From positions 1-34,828 of the forward strand of contig CAKULV010000034.1 in the NCBI GenBank assembly GCA_934667425.1: 34,828 nucleotides of DNA, written 5' to 3'. A program made the translations under genes and the position numbers. The notes under the pieces were generated by a model. It did not search any database and was not told the origin of the DNA. It saw only the letters and a list, made by a program, of their open reading frames with translations. The number at the start of each line of letters is the position of its first letter. The first letter of the stretch is position 1. Below are positions 23,413 to 31,026 of this stretch, piece by piece. The DNA comes from an uncultured Kiritimatiellota bacterium. GTDB taxonomy: Bacteria > Verrucomicrobiota > Kiritimatiellia > RFP12 > UBA1067.

Positions 23413-24792
23413 ATGATGGAAAGGCACACAATCGACATGAGAAACCTGCTAATTGCCGCACTGCTCATAACATCTGCGGCCGATGCGTCAATGCCAAAGG
23501 CAATTGCGACAGCCCCCGGCGCGGCACACTCCTGTGGCGAGGACGTGCGCAACTTCGCGCTCGCCGGAAGGTTCCGCGCGGAAGGCGGAGCCGCCGCAAG
23601 GCTCGCATTCCATGCGGACGGCGCCGGCGGAGGATACGAGGTGCTGTTCCGCAACGGGCCGATCGACGGAACGCGCAAGACGGGGTCGCTTTCCCACGTG
23701 CGGAACCTGTACCGCTCTCTGGCCGAGGATGGGTCGTGGTGCGCATTTGACATAACTGTGCGGGAGCGGAACGTAGAGGTGAAGGTCGGCGGCGTGACCG
23801 TAGTGCGATACACGGAACCTGCGCACCCGTGGCGCACGGCGGCGCATTCGCGACAGTTGTTCGGCCGCGGCGACTTCGTCTTCACCGGAGAGGCCGGACG
23901 CGTCGAGTTCGAGGATCTCGCGCTTGCGCCGATACCGGATGGGGTGCGCAACCCGGCGGACACCATGCCTCCAATCGACGAACAGACCGACCGCGCCATA
24001 CGAAAGCAGCAGACAGACTTTCCCGTGATAGATTTCCACGTCCACCTCAAGGGTGGCCTCACAAAGGAGATGGCCCACGCGAAAAGCCTGAACTATGGGA
24101 TCAACTACGGCATTGCCCCGAACGTCGGTGAGGGCGGCGTGGGGAGGATGCTTCGCTCGGATGCCGAGGCCGATGCCTACTACAGCGAAGTGAAGGACTC
24201 GCCGTTCCTGCGTGGCGCCCAGGGCGAGGGCCGCAAATGGCCGTACGAATTCTCGCGCCGGGCGCTGGAGAGATTCGACTACCTGTTCACCGACTCCATG
24301 ACCATCGTCGATGACGGAGTGCCGCTCCGCATCTACCGTCCCGCCGAATTCCGCCTCAACGGACGCTCCCGGGAAGAATGGATGGACTTCCTCGTCTCGC
24401 AGATCGAGCTTATCCTTTCGAACGAGCCTGTTGACATATACGCGAACGCGACATACCTTCCCCCACCTCTCGCCCCATACTATGATGCACTGTGGACCGA
24501 CGCCCGAATCACAAGGCTGCTCGACACCCTCGCGAAGAACCATGTCGCCCTTGAGATCAGCGCCCGCTACAGGATCCCAAGCGCGAAGATCATTGCGCGC
24601 GCAAAGGAACGCGGCATAAAGTTCACTTTCGGCACGAATAACGGAGACGCCGACTTCGGGCGGCTCGAATATGCGCTCGACATGGTTGACGCTTGCGGAC
24701 TCACAGCCTCTGACATCTGGTTCCCCTCGGAGAGCGTCCGCTCAAGCCGTCCGTTCATCCCGTACAACGTGTTCCGCTCGCCATCCAAATGA
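23413..24792 (+). CDS. Secreted two-domain protein: DUF1080-like beta-sandwich plus amidohydrolase/PHP-like domain
   Basis: 459 residues from ATG 23413 (MMERHTIDM...), with a signal-peptide core (LLIAALLITSAADA). The longer frame from 23233 would run through the promoter. Residues about 35-180 look like a concanavalin-like sandwich (GGGYEVLFRNGPI, WCAFDITVRERNVEVKVGG) as in DUF1080/3-keto-disaccharide hydrolases. From about 195, PVIDFHVHLKGG is the opening metal-binding HxH strand of amidohydrolases and PHP phosphoesterases, and the end (IKFTFGTNNGDADFGRLEYALDMVDACGL) fits a barrel terminus. A hydrolase acting outside the cytoplasm on a sugar-linked substrate is plausible; the reaction is unknown. 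Divergent from the hybrid regulator. Confidence 0.76.
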   Translation: MMERHTIDMRNLLIAALLITSAADASMPKAIATAPGAAHSCGEDVRNFALAGRFRAEGGAAARLAFHADGAGGGYEVLFRNGPIDGTRKTGSLSHVRNLYRSLAEDGSWCAFDITVRERNVEVKVGGVTVVRYTEPAHPWRTAAHSRQLFGRGDFVFTGEAGRVEFEDLALAPIPDGVRNPADTMPPIDEQTDRAIRKQQTDFPVIDFHVHLKGGLTKEMAHAKSLNYGINYGIAPNVGEGGVGRMLRSDAEADAYYSEVKDSPFLRGAQGEGRKWPYEFSRRALERFDYLFTDSMTIVDDGVPLRIYRPAEFRLNGRSREEWMDFLVSQIELILSNEPVDIYANATYLPPPLAPYYDALWTDARITRLLDTLAKNHVALEISARYRIPSAKIIARAKERGIKFTFGTNNGDADFGRLEYALDMVDACGLTASDIWFPSESVRSSRPFIPYNVFRSPSK

Positions 24793-24889
24793 TCGCCATG
24801 GGGAATCGCCGGCCCGGCATCGCATGGGCATACCTGCGCGGCACTATCGCTGGGATGCTCGGGCTATGAGGCGCGGCGGCGAAGCACAA

Positions 24890-24908
24890 ATGTGCGGCAC
24901 ATGCGCAT
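24890..24908. promoter_or_regulatory. Overlapping palindromes upstream of the M50 gene
   Basis: ATGTGC-G-GCACAT (24890-24902) followed by ATGCGCAT (24901-24908), 15-35 bp upstream of the -10 box. A possible regulator site; no other support. Confidence 0.3.
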
Positions 24909-24922
24909 AGCGCAGCTTTTTA

Positions 24923-24931
24923 TGGTAGAAT
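24923..24931 (+). promoter_or_regulatory. Extended -10 promoter of the M50 protease gene
   Basis: TGGTAGAAT after a T-tract; the hexamer ends 7 nt before ATG 24939. Leaderless configuration, no Shine-Dalgarno. Confidence 0.65.
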
Positions 24932-24938
24932 CCGCGCC

Positions 24939-25691
24939 ATGTTTCCAAGAAGAATAAAAATCTGTGACGCCTTCGGGATACCGGTATATCTGGATGTCTC
25001 GCTCATCTTCCTCCTTCTCGTGTTCGCCACGGATGGCGGCCCGTTCATGCTGTCGATGGCCTGTGCGCTGATGCTGCTCGTCTCGATAACCGCACATGAG
25101 CTCGGCCATGCGCTTACGGCGCGGCTGTTTGGCTATGGCACACGCGACATCACGCTGTCACTGCTTGGCGGATGCGCCTCGTTGATCGCGCTGCCCCGCA
25201 AGGCCTGGCAGGAGCTGCTCACGGCAATCGCAGGGCCTTTGGTAAGCTTCGCGATCTCCGGCCTGGCATACCTCTCGCTCCTTTTCATGCCGATGGACAG
25301 ATGGACTGCCATATTGCTTTCCTACACCGTATGGATGAACCTGATGCTGGGCGCATTCAACCTCCTGCCTGGATTCCCGATGGATGGCGGCAGAGTGTTC
25401 CGCTCGCTCATGCGGGCGTTCATGTCGCGTACGCGCGCAACCTACATCGCAATGATCGTAGGGCGAGTGGTTGCCGTACTGTTGGGGCTATGGGGACTTC
25501 ACCGCATAGTCAACGGCGGCGGCTGGGGATTCGTGACGATACTCATCGCATGGATGATATGGCGCGAAGGCTGGCGGGAATACCAGATGGCGCGGATGGA
25601 GTCCGGCTGGTGGGGCGGCGGCTGGAGCGCCAAGGTCTCGCCTCCGCCATACGGCGGGGACGATGACGAAGTCCGCGTCCGGGAAGATTGA
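24939..25691 (+). CDS. M50-family (site-2-type) membrane metalloprotease
   Basis: 250 residues, about five or six membrane segments. The zinc site HELGH (His53, Glu54, His57) sits in the second hydrophobic block and the third ligand is in NLLPGFPMDGGR (Asp149), both diagnostic of S2P/M50 enzymes. It cleaves substrates inside the membrane, often releasing transcription or sigma factors. It is compact, with no PDZ or CBS domain, and belongs with SpoIVFB/YUP-type members. The C-terminal about 30 residues are hydrophilic (WWGGGWSAKVSPPPYGGDDDE). It stands alone between the amidohydrolase-like gene and the convergent GH27 gene; no candidate anti-sigma substrate is adjacent. Confidence 0.92.
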   Translation: MFPRRIKICDAFGIPVYLDVSLIFLLLVFATDGGPFMLSMACALMLLVSITAHELGHALTARLFGYGTRDITLSLLGGCASLIALPRKAWQELLTAIAGPLVSFAISGLAYLSLLFMPMDRWTAILLSYTVWMNLMLGAFNLLPGFPMDGGRVFRSLMRAFMSRTRATYIAMIVGRVVAVLLGLWGLHRIVNGGGWGFVTILIAWMIWREGWREYQMARMESGWWGGGWSAKVSPPPYGGDDDEVRVRED

Positions 25692-25708
25692 CCCGTCCCG
25701 CCGGAATT

Positions 25709-25734
25709 AAGGCCGTCCCTGCCGATGGCCTTTT
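25709..25734. terminator. Weak hairpin between convergent genes
   Basis: AAGGCC (25709-25714) and GGCCTT (25727-25732) with a 12-nt loop, then TTTT on the plus strand. A short stem and long loop make it a weak terminator for the M50 gene. Confidence 0.35.
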
Positions 25735-25755
25735 GCCCATGCGTTCATGCCGCCG

Positions 25756-27864
25756 TCACTCGCAGTGAAGGCAGTCGATGGCTTTCAGGCGGATCAGCTT
25801 GGTCGCGTGCGGCGGCACGACGGCAGAATAGCGCCGCGCGTGCTTGCCTTCGCATCTCTGCCGCCAGCAGTCGCGCACCCAGCAGTGCGCGTCTGCGCCG
25901 ACCTCCGCAAAGTCCACGGACACCTCCCGCGCAAGCGGATAGCGGTTCACGAGCGCGACGGCGACGTCTCCGTTCGCGAGCGGACGCGCCCAGACGCTCT
26001 CGCCATCCAAATGGCGGTAGCGCCGCGCCGGGCGTCCGAGCCGGTCCTGGCTGATGGCGATCACCTCGTCGTTCACGAGCAGCGAGCGGGTGAAGCCGTC
26101 AAGCTTCGTGAGGTCGCAGCCTATCAGCAGCGGCGAGCAGACCATCGCCCAGAGCGAGACGTGCGTGTACTGCTCGTTCGGCGTGAGGAAGGACGGGTGG
26201 TCGTAGCCGAACGAGAACTGCTCTCCGACGATCATCATGTCGGGATCAGCCCAACAGCCCGGCCCCGCGTATTTCCAGAACTCCCCGCCGCGGCAGGAAT
26301 CCAGCGCCTTCTCCATCCAGAGCCACTGGTCCTTCATGTCGTCGCACGTGCGCCAGCCGTTCGCCCCGTTCGCCCGGCACCACTCCTCGACCCGTCCCAT
26401 GCCGTACTGGCAGTAGGAGAAGAAGATGTCCCGCTTCTGCCGCCGCAGGCACTCGCTCATCAGGCGGTATGGCCGCGCACAGTCCTCACGGAACTCCCAG
26501 GCCCGCCGGTCCCACCAGCCGCCGGGAAGCCCCGTCTCCCTCTTGAAGACGTCGTTGTAGCTGCACCAGTCGTACTTCAGGTAGTCGAATCCCCAGTCGG
26601 CGTAGCGCTCCGCGTCCTGAAGCTCATGCCCGTAGCTGCCCTCGCATTCGCCGCACGTCCGGGGGCCGGGGCTGGAGTAGAGGCCCGCCTTGAAGCCGAA
26701 CGAATGGATGTAGTCCGTCAATGCCTTCATGTCCGGGAAGGAGCGGTTCGGGAGGATCTTCCCGTCCCCGTCGCGCGCCGCGCCAATGACGTCCTCGCGG
26801 CCAAGCTCCCTCTCGCGGATCGCCACGCGCGCGCAGCCGGACGTGTTCATCTGCCACCAGTCGTCAAGGTTGACATACGCCCACCCGTGGTCGCCGAGCC
26901 CCGACTCGTCCATCGCGCGCGCGGCCGCCATCGCCTTCTCCTGGGTGAGCCGGTAGCAGCAGGTGTTCCAGCTGTTCCATCCCATCGGGGGCGTCAGGGC
27001 GATCGTCTCGCCGACCGCAAGCCGAATCGTGCGCGTCGCCCGCCCATGCGAATTCTCCGCCGTGACCTCGATGTCGTAGTCCCCGGATTCCGCCGGCGCG
27101 ACGCCGCCCAGGACGCCCTTCGCCGTGTCCAGCGTCACGCCCGCCGGAAGATTCCTGGCGGAGAACGTCATCGGGCGCTTGCCTGACGTGGCCACGCGGA
27201 AGATGACGGGGCGGCCGGGCCGGACTCCCCAGATGTCCGCGCCGTTGATGCGCGGCTCCGGCTTTTCCGGCGGCGTGAGTACGCCAAGCTGCGCGAACGC
27301 CGAAGGATCGTCCACGACCTCCAGCTCCGCGCCTGCGTCGCAGGTGAAACGCGCGTCGATCCAGTCGGCGTTTATCGCCTCGAACGCGAACCAGCGCGCG
27401 GCGCCGACCGTCTCCAGCACGATCTCCCTCGCACCCGCCAGCACGACGTGCACGGGAACGGGCTTTGCGCCCTCCTGCACGTTCCCGGACTGCCAGACGA
27501 CCAGTCCGTCCGCCCACACCTTGAAGATCGCGGCGGCCGGACGCTGGTAGCGGTTCGCGGCCTTCGCGTCGTCGTCGATGCCGACGAGCGCGTCGAAGGC
27601 CTTCACCTTGCCGTTCGCGCGGAAGGCGACGGCGCTTTCGGGGCGCGTGCCGAAGCCGCGCGCATGCGCCTTGCCGTTGATCGTCAGCGGATTGCCGTCC
27701 ACCGACCGTCTCGCCCGCACCCGCTTGCCCATTCCGCAGCTCGCGGCCGAGAGGTCAAACTCGTCGACATAGCGCACGCCAGCCTCTGTCTTCCCCCGCC
27801 ACGTCTCGCAGCCGCCCATCAGCACGAGAGCCGCCGCCAGGAATTTTCCGACGTTTATTTTCAT
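25756..27864 (-). CDS. GH27 alpha-galactosidase lipoprotein with NPCBM domain
   Basis: 702 residues from ATG 27864 (MKINVGKF), 8 nt after AAGGAGG. The signal peptide ends in a lipobox-like LMGGC, suggesting a lipoprotein. Residues about 25-180 form an NPCBM sugar-binding domain (DGNPLTINGKAHARGFGTRPES), followed by an Ig-like putative binding domain (PAGVTLDTAKGVLGGVAP). The GH27 barrel starts at TPPMGWNSWNTCCY; nucleophile Asp432 (YLKYDWCSYND) and acid/base Asp509 (WRTCDD) are present. It removes terminal alpha-linked galactose, for example from galactomannan or raffinose-type sugars. It follows the acetylesterase-GH28 gene by 41 nt and is probably co-transcribed with it. Confidence 0.93.
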   Translation of the reverse strand: MKINVGKFLAAALVLMGGCETWRGKTEAGVRYVDEFDLSAASCGMGKRVRARRSVDGNPLTINGKAHARGFGTRPESAVAFRANGKVKAFDALVGIDDDAKAANRYQRPAAAIFKVWADGLVVWQSGNVQEGAKPVPVHVVLAGAREIVLETVGAARWFAFEAINADWIDARFTCDAGAELEVVDDPSAFAQLGVLTPPEKPEPRINGADIWGVRPGRPVIFRVATSGKRPMTFSARNLPAGVTLDTAKGVLGGVAPAESGDYDIEVTAENSHGRATRTIRLAVGETIALTPPMGWNSWNTCCYRLTQEKAMAAARAMDESGLGDHGWAYVNLDDWWQMNTSGCARVAIRERELGREDVIGAARDGDGKILPNRSFPDMKALTDYIHSFGFKAGLYSSPGPRTCGECEGSYGHELQDAERYADWGFDYLKYDWCSYNDVFKRETGLPGGWWDRRAWEFREDCARPYRLMSECLRRQKRDIFFSYCQYGMGRVEEWCRANGANGWRTCDDMKDQWLWMEKALDSCRGGEFWKYAGPGCWADPDMMIVGEQFSFGYDHPSFLTPNEQYTHVSLWAMVCSPLLIGCDLTKLDGFTRSLLVNDEVIAISQDRLGRPARRYRHLDGESVWARPLANGDVAVALVNRYPLAREVSVDFAEVGADAHCWVRDCWRQRCEGKHARRYSAVVPPHATKLIRLKAIDCLHCE

Positions 27865-27905
27865 CTCCATTGCCTCCTTGCCTTGGGCGAATCCGCTCCC
27901 GCCCC

Positions 27906-30623
27906 TCACCTGACCGTGACGTCGGCGTCCTCGAACACGTACTTCTCCCGCGCGTCGTCGCCGAGCTTCTCGCATCGCACGTTCTCAAGCAGGATGCCGT
28001 CGGCGTGGCGCACGTAGAATGCCCATGCCGGCAGGTTCTGTCCGTCGAACATGATCGCGTCCGGGTAGGCCGTCTCCTTCTCCGGCACCGGCCGTGCCGC
28101 ATCCTCCGCCGTGCCGCCGCCGGGGAACGTGAAAATGCAGTTGCGGACGACGACATTGCTCGGACGCCGCCCCGGCACGCCCGTTATCGAAGAGGCCACG
28201 CGGCTGTCGGCGACGGTCGCCCTCACGTTCTCGATCAGCACGTTCCGCAGGTAGGTCTCCTGTCCCGGCGGAGGGTCGTGCCGCCTCTCGAAGCGAACGA
28301 AGACGGGCGTCAGGTATCCGTCGACCGTCACGTTCCGCACGGTGACGTTCTCCATGCGCCCGCCGTCGCAGACCTCAAGGGCCATGCCCGCGATGCCGGA
28401 CAGAAGCCCCTTCTTCCCCGTGTAGCGCGACCAGTCGAACCGGAAGTTCCCGTTCGGACGGGCGAACTCGCAGTTCTCGACCGTCACGTCGCGGAAATCG
28501 CAATAGCTCCCCGTGCCGATCTTGAAGGCGTTGCAGCAGCTTGCCAGGCGGCAGTTGCGAATCGTCACGTTCGTCACGGCGAAGCGGATGTCGCTCTCGG
28601 TCTTCAGGACGATGGCGTCATCGTCGGCGTCGATGTCACAGTCCTCGATCAGGACGTTGCGCGATTCGATGTCAATCCCGTCATTCGTCTTGTTGACATG
28701 GTTGAAGCACGTCACGCGGCGCATCACCACGCCGTCGCAGTTCCGCAGGTGACAGCCCCACGCGCCGCCGCGACGGTAGGTGAAATCCTCAAGCGTCACG
28801 TCGCGACACCTGGTGAAGCGCATCATCACCGGCAAGGCCTGCGGCTGGCTTTCACCTGTCATGCGATGGGCCGCCGTCTCGCGGAACGCGAAGCCACGTC
28901 CGTCCAAAACGCCCTTTCCGACTATCTTCACGCCATCCGCGCCGGTCGCCGAGACGAAGGTCCGCTCCCCTTCCTGCGCCGCATAGTCGGCCAGGTTCGT
29001 CGATGCGTATACGACCGCGCCGTCGGCAAGCTCCAGCGTCACGCCCGTCTTGAGGCTGAACGGCCTGGCTTCCCAGTCGCCGGGCCCGACCGTCACCGTC
29101 CCGCCTCCCGCCTGCGCGGCCGCGTCGATCTTGGCCTGCAGGTCAAGCGGCCTGAGGGACGGTTCCGCCGCGAGGTCGATGGCAAACGAGCCGAGCGGCA
29201 GGTTGACCTCGCTGTAGATCGACCCGTGCCATGGCCGCGCATACAGGTAGCGGACACCGCGCGGACGCACGATGCCTTCCGTCGACAGGACGATCCTGTT
29301 CCCGTTGACGTTCCCCAGGAGACGCGGCTTCCCGTGACGCTCGACGCCCCTGAAGTTGACGATCTGCGCGGGCTTCCAGACGCCGTCCGCGCCGCAGATC
29401 TCAAAGCCGTTCGATGTCGAGGCGTACTGCTCGTTGTAGACGTAGAACTCCTTGACGTCGCGGAACGACAGCACCACGCGGTCCTTCTCGAGCTCCCAGC
29501 CCTTAAGCGTCGGCGAGTCGGCCCGTATCCCGTCAAACCCGTAGTCGCGCCTGAGGGCGTGAACGGCCAGGCGCTTCGCGACCGTCATCTTCTCGTTCGG
29601 ATGGATGTCTGTCAGATTGCCGAGGTCATTGATGACGGCCATGCCGGCGTTCGGCTCCTCGGCGGCAAACTTCGCCTGGGCCTGCTGAAACTCGGGATGC
29701 CCGCCGCCGCCCCACGGCGCGATCTGCACGAAATAGAGCTTGAGGGCCGGGTTCGCGAACTTCCGCGACCAGCCGTCGTACAACGCGTGCATGAACGCGG
29801 CATAGGTCTCGGGATCCGCCGAGTTGGAACATCCCTGATACCAGACGAGCCCCCGCATCGCCATCGGCGCCCATGGATTCACCATTTCGTTCCAGAGCAC
29901 GCTCGGCTGCTGATGCGCGGGCCTGCCCCGGACCTCCATGTCCGGGTCAAGCCCACGCGCGGCAAACCCCTCACGCGGAATCCACGGCTCTATGCGCGTT
30001 CCGCCCCAGTAGGACCCGACGATGCCGACCGGGATTTCCAGCGCCGAATAAAGCTCAAGGGCGAAATAGGCGCCGACAGCCGAAAAGCTCGGGCTTGCGC
30101 CGAGCGACTCCCGGTCGAACTTTCGCCAGCGCACCGGATAGGACGCAAACTCCTTCGGCTCGCGGCTGTACCTGTAGTTGGAGGCATAGCACAGCCTCAC
30201 GAGCGGCTTGTCGGTCATCTGCGCGACAAGCGCGCCGTTGCGGTCGCGGAAGCGCGGCGAAGGGCCCCAGAGCGGGCACTCGGCGTTGGACTGCCCGCTC
30301 ACGATCCAGACCTCGCCGACCAGCACGTCATTCAGCGTCACCGGCCTCGACGCGCTGCCCGTGACCGTAAGCACGCGTCCCTCCCGACAGGCCGGCATCT
30401 TCGGCAGACGCACCATCCACTTCCCGTCAGCCCCAGCCGCCGCCTCGACCGCGTTTCCCGCAAACGTCACGCGCACCGTCTCGCCGGACGCCGCCACGCC
30501 CCAGACCGGCACGTCGCGCTCGCGCTGCAGGATCATGCCGTCGGCGAACGGCGTTCCGAGGCGAACTGCCGCCGCCGAGTGGACGGCCAAGACAGTCACG
30601 GCAATAGAAGAAAGAGTTTTCAT
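27906..30623 (-). CDS. Secreted fusion: SGNH acetylesterase plus GH28 polygalacturonase-like
   Basis: 905 residues; the frame is open to 30920, but the -10 box and a signal peptide (MKTLSSIAVTVLAVHSAAA) set ATG 30623. Residues about 20-520 are a sialate O-acetylesterase-type SGNH hydrolase: VSGQSNAE (Ser112 nucleophile), VGSYWGGTRIEPWIP, GLVWYQG. Residues about 530-905 are a GH28 beta-helix: KIVGKGVLDGRG, KTNDGIDIES, Asp667-669 in ADDDAIVLK, and KIGTGSYCD, corresponding to the NTDG, DD and GHG-region motifs. One chain would both deacetylate and cut acetylated pectin or rhamnogalacturonan. It begins a two-gene operon with the GH27 enzyme. Confidence 0.9.
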   Translation of the reverse strand: MKTLSSIAVTVLAVHSAAAVRLGTPFADGMILQRERDVPVWGVAASGETVRVTFAGNAVEAAAGADGKWMVRLPKMPACREGRVLTVTGSASRPVTLNDVLVGEVWIVSGQSNAECPLWGPSPRFRDRNGALVAQMTDKPLVRLCYASNYRYSREPKEFASYPVRWRKFDRESLGASPSFSAVGAYFALELYSALEIPVGIVGSYWGGTRIEPWIPREGFAARGLDPDMEVRGRPAHQQPSVLWNEMVNPWAPMAMRGLVWYQGCSNSADPETYAAFMHALYDGWSRKFANPALKLYFVQIAPWGGGGHPEFQQAQAKFAAEEPNAGMAVINDLGNLTDIHPNEKMTVAKRLAVHALRRDYGFDGIRADSPTLKGWELEKDRVVLSFRDVKEFYVYNEQYASTSNGFEICGADGVWKPAQIVNFRGVERHGKPRLLGNVNGNRIVLSTEGIVRPRGVRYLYARPWHGSIYSEVNLPLGSFAIDLAAEPSLRPLDLQAKIDAAAQAGGGTVTVGPGDWEARPFSLKTGVTLELADGAVVYASTNLADYAAQEGERTFVSATGADGVKIVGKGVLDGRGFAFRETAAHRMTGESQPQALPVMMRFTRCRDVTLEDFTYRRGGAWGCHLRNCDGVVMRRVTCFNHVNKTNDGIDIESRNVLIEDCDIDADDDAIVLKTESDIRFAVTNVTIRNCRLASCCNAFKIGTGSYCDFRDVTVENCEFARPNGNFRFDWSRYTGKKGLLSGIAGMALEVCDGGRMENVTVRNVTVDGYLTPVFVRFERRHDPPPGQETYLRNVLIENVRATVADSRVASSITGVPGRRPSNVVVRNCIFTFPGGGTAEDAARPVPEKETAYPDAIMFDGQNLPAWAFYVRHADGILLENVRCEKLGDDAREKYVFEDADVTVR

Positions 30624-30630
30624 GGCTGGT

Positions 30631-30639
30631 AGTATAGCA
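30631..30639 (-). promoter_or_regulatory. Extended -10 promoter of the acetylesterase-GH28/GH27 operon
   Basis: TGCTATACT on the minus strand ends 7 nt before ATG 30623. It separates this operon from the lectin gene upstream, which ends at 30682. Confidence 0.66.
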
Positions 30640-30681
30640 TTTTCCAGGCCGACCCGATCGCCTGAAGCGAGACCCCGCGCC

Positions 30682-31026
30682 TCATCGGACGGTAAACACG
30701 AGACCGCCCCGCTTCGCGCAGAACAGCACGTCTCCGCGCCAGAGCAGGCGAACGTCCGTTTCCGGGACTTCCGCACCCGCCGAATCGACAAGGCGGAACG
30801 CCGCGCTCCGCAGTCCGGGCGCCTCCGACGCGTCCACGATCGCCATCGTCCGCACCCGGCCGAGCGTCGCGGCATCGACAGCGACATCAATGTGTCCGTG
30901 CGCCGGACGGACAGATCCAACGGCCGTCAGCTTCGCCTGTGCGGTGATGCGGATCTTTCCCACAAGGCATGCCGACGGCGCGGTCGCGACAATTGACGCG
31001 GATCCGTTGAGAAGCGCCTCGTCCAC
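30682..31026 (-). pseudogene. In-frame C-terminal remainder of the lectin-like protein after an amber codon
   Basis: 115 codons that directly continue the frame of the upstream gene after TAG at 31029-31027. The first codon is GTG, but there is no Shine-Dalgarno. The sequence across the stop reads smoothly (TVEPRTASRGGSL, stop, VDEALLNGSASIV) and the remainder ends in a beta-rich module (LLWRGDVLFCAKRGGLVFTVR), so it is best seen as the severed C-terminal domain of one protein. Reinitiation at the abutting GTG cannot be excluded. Confidence 0.7.

Noticed and set aside
27870..30632. 920-codon open frame on the plus strand
   Set aside because: Antisense shadow of the acetylesterase-GH28 gene in G+C-rich DNA; the translation is Arg/His/Val-rich without any recognisable domain.
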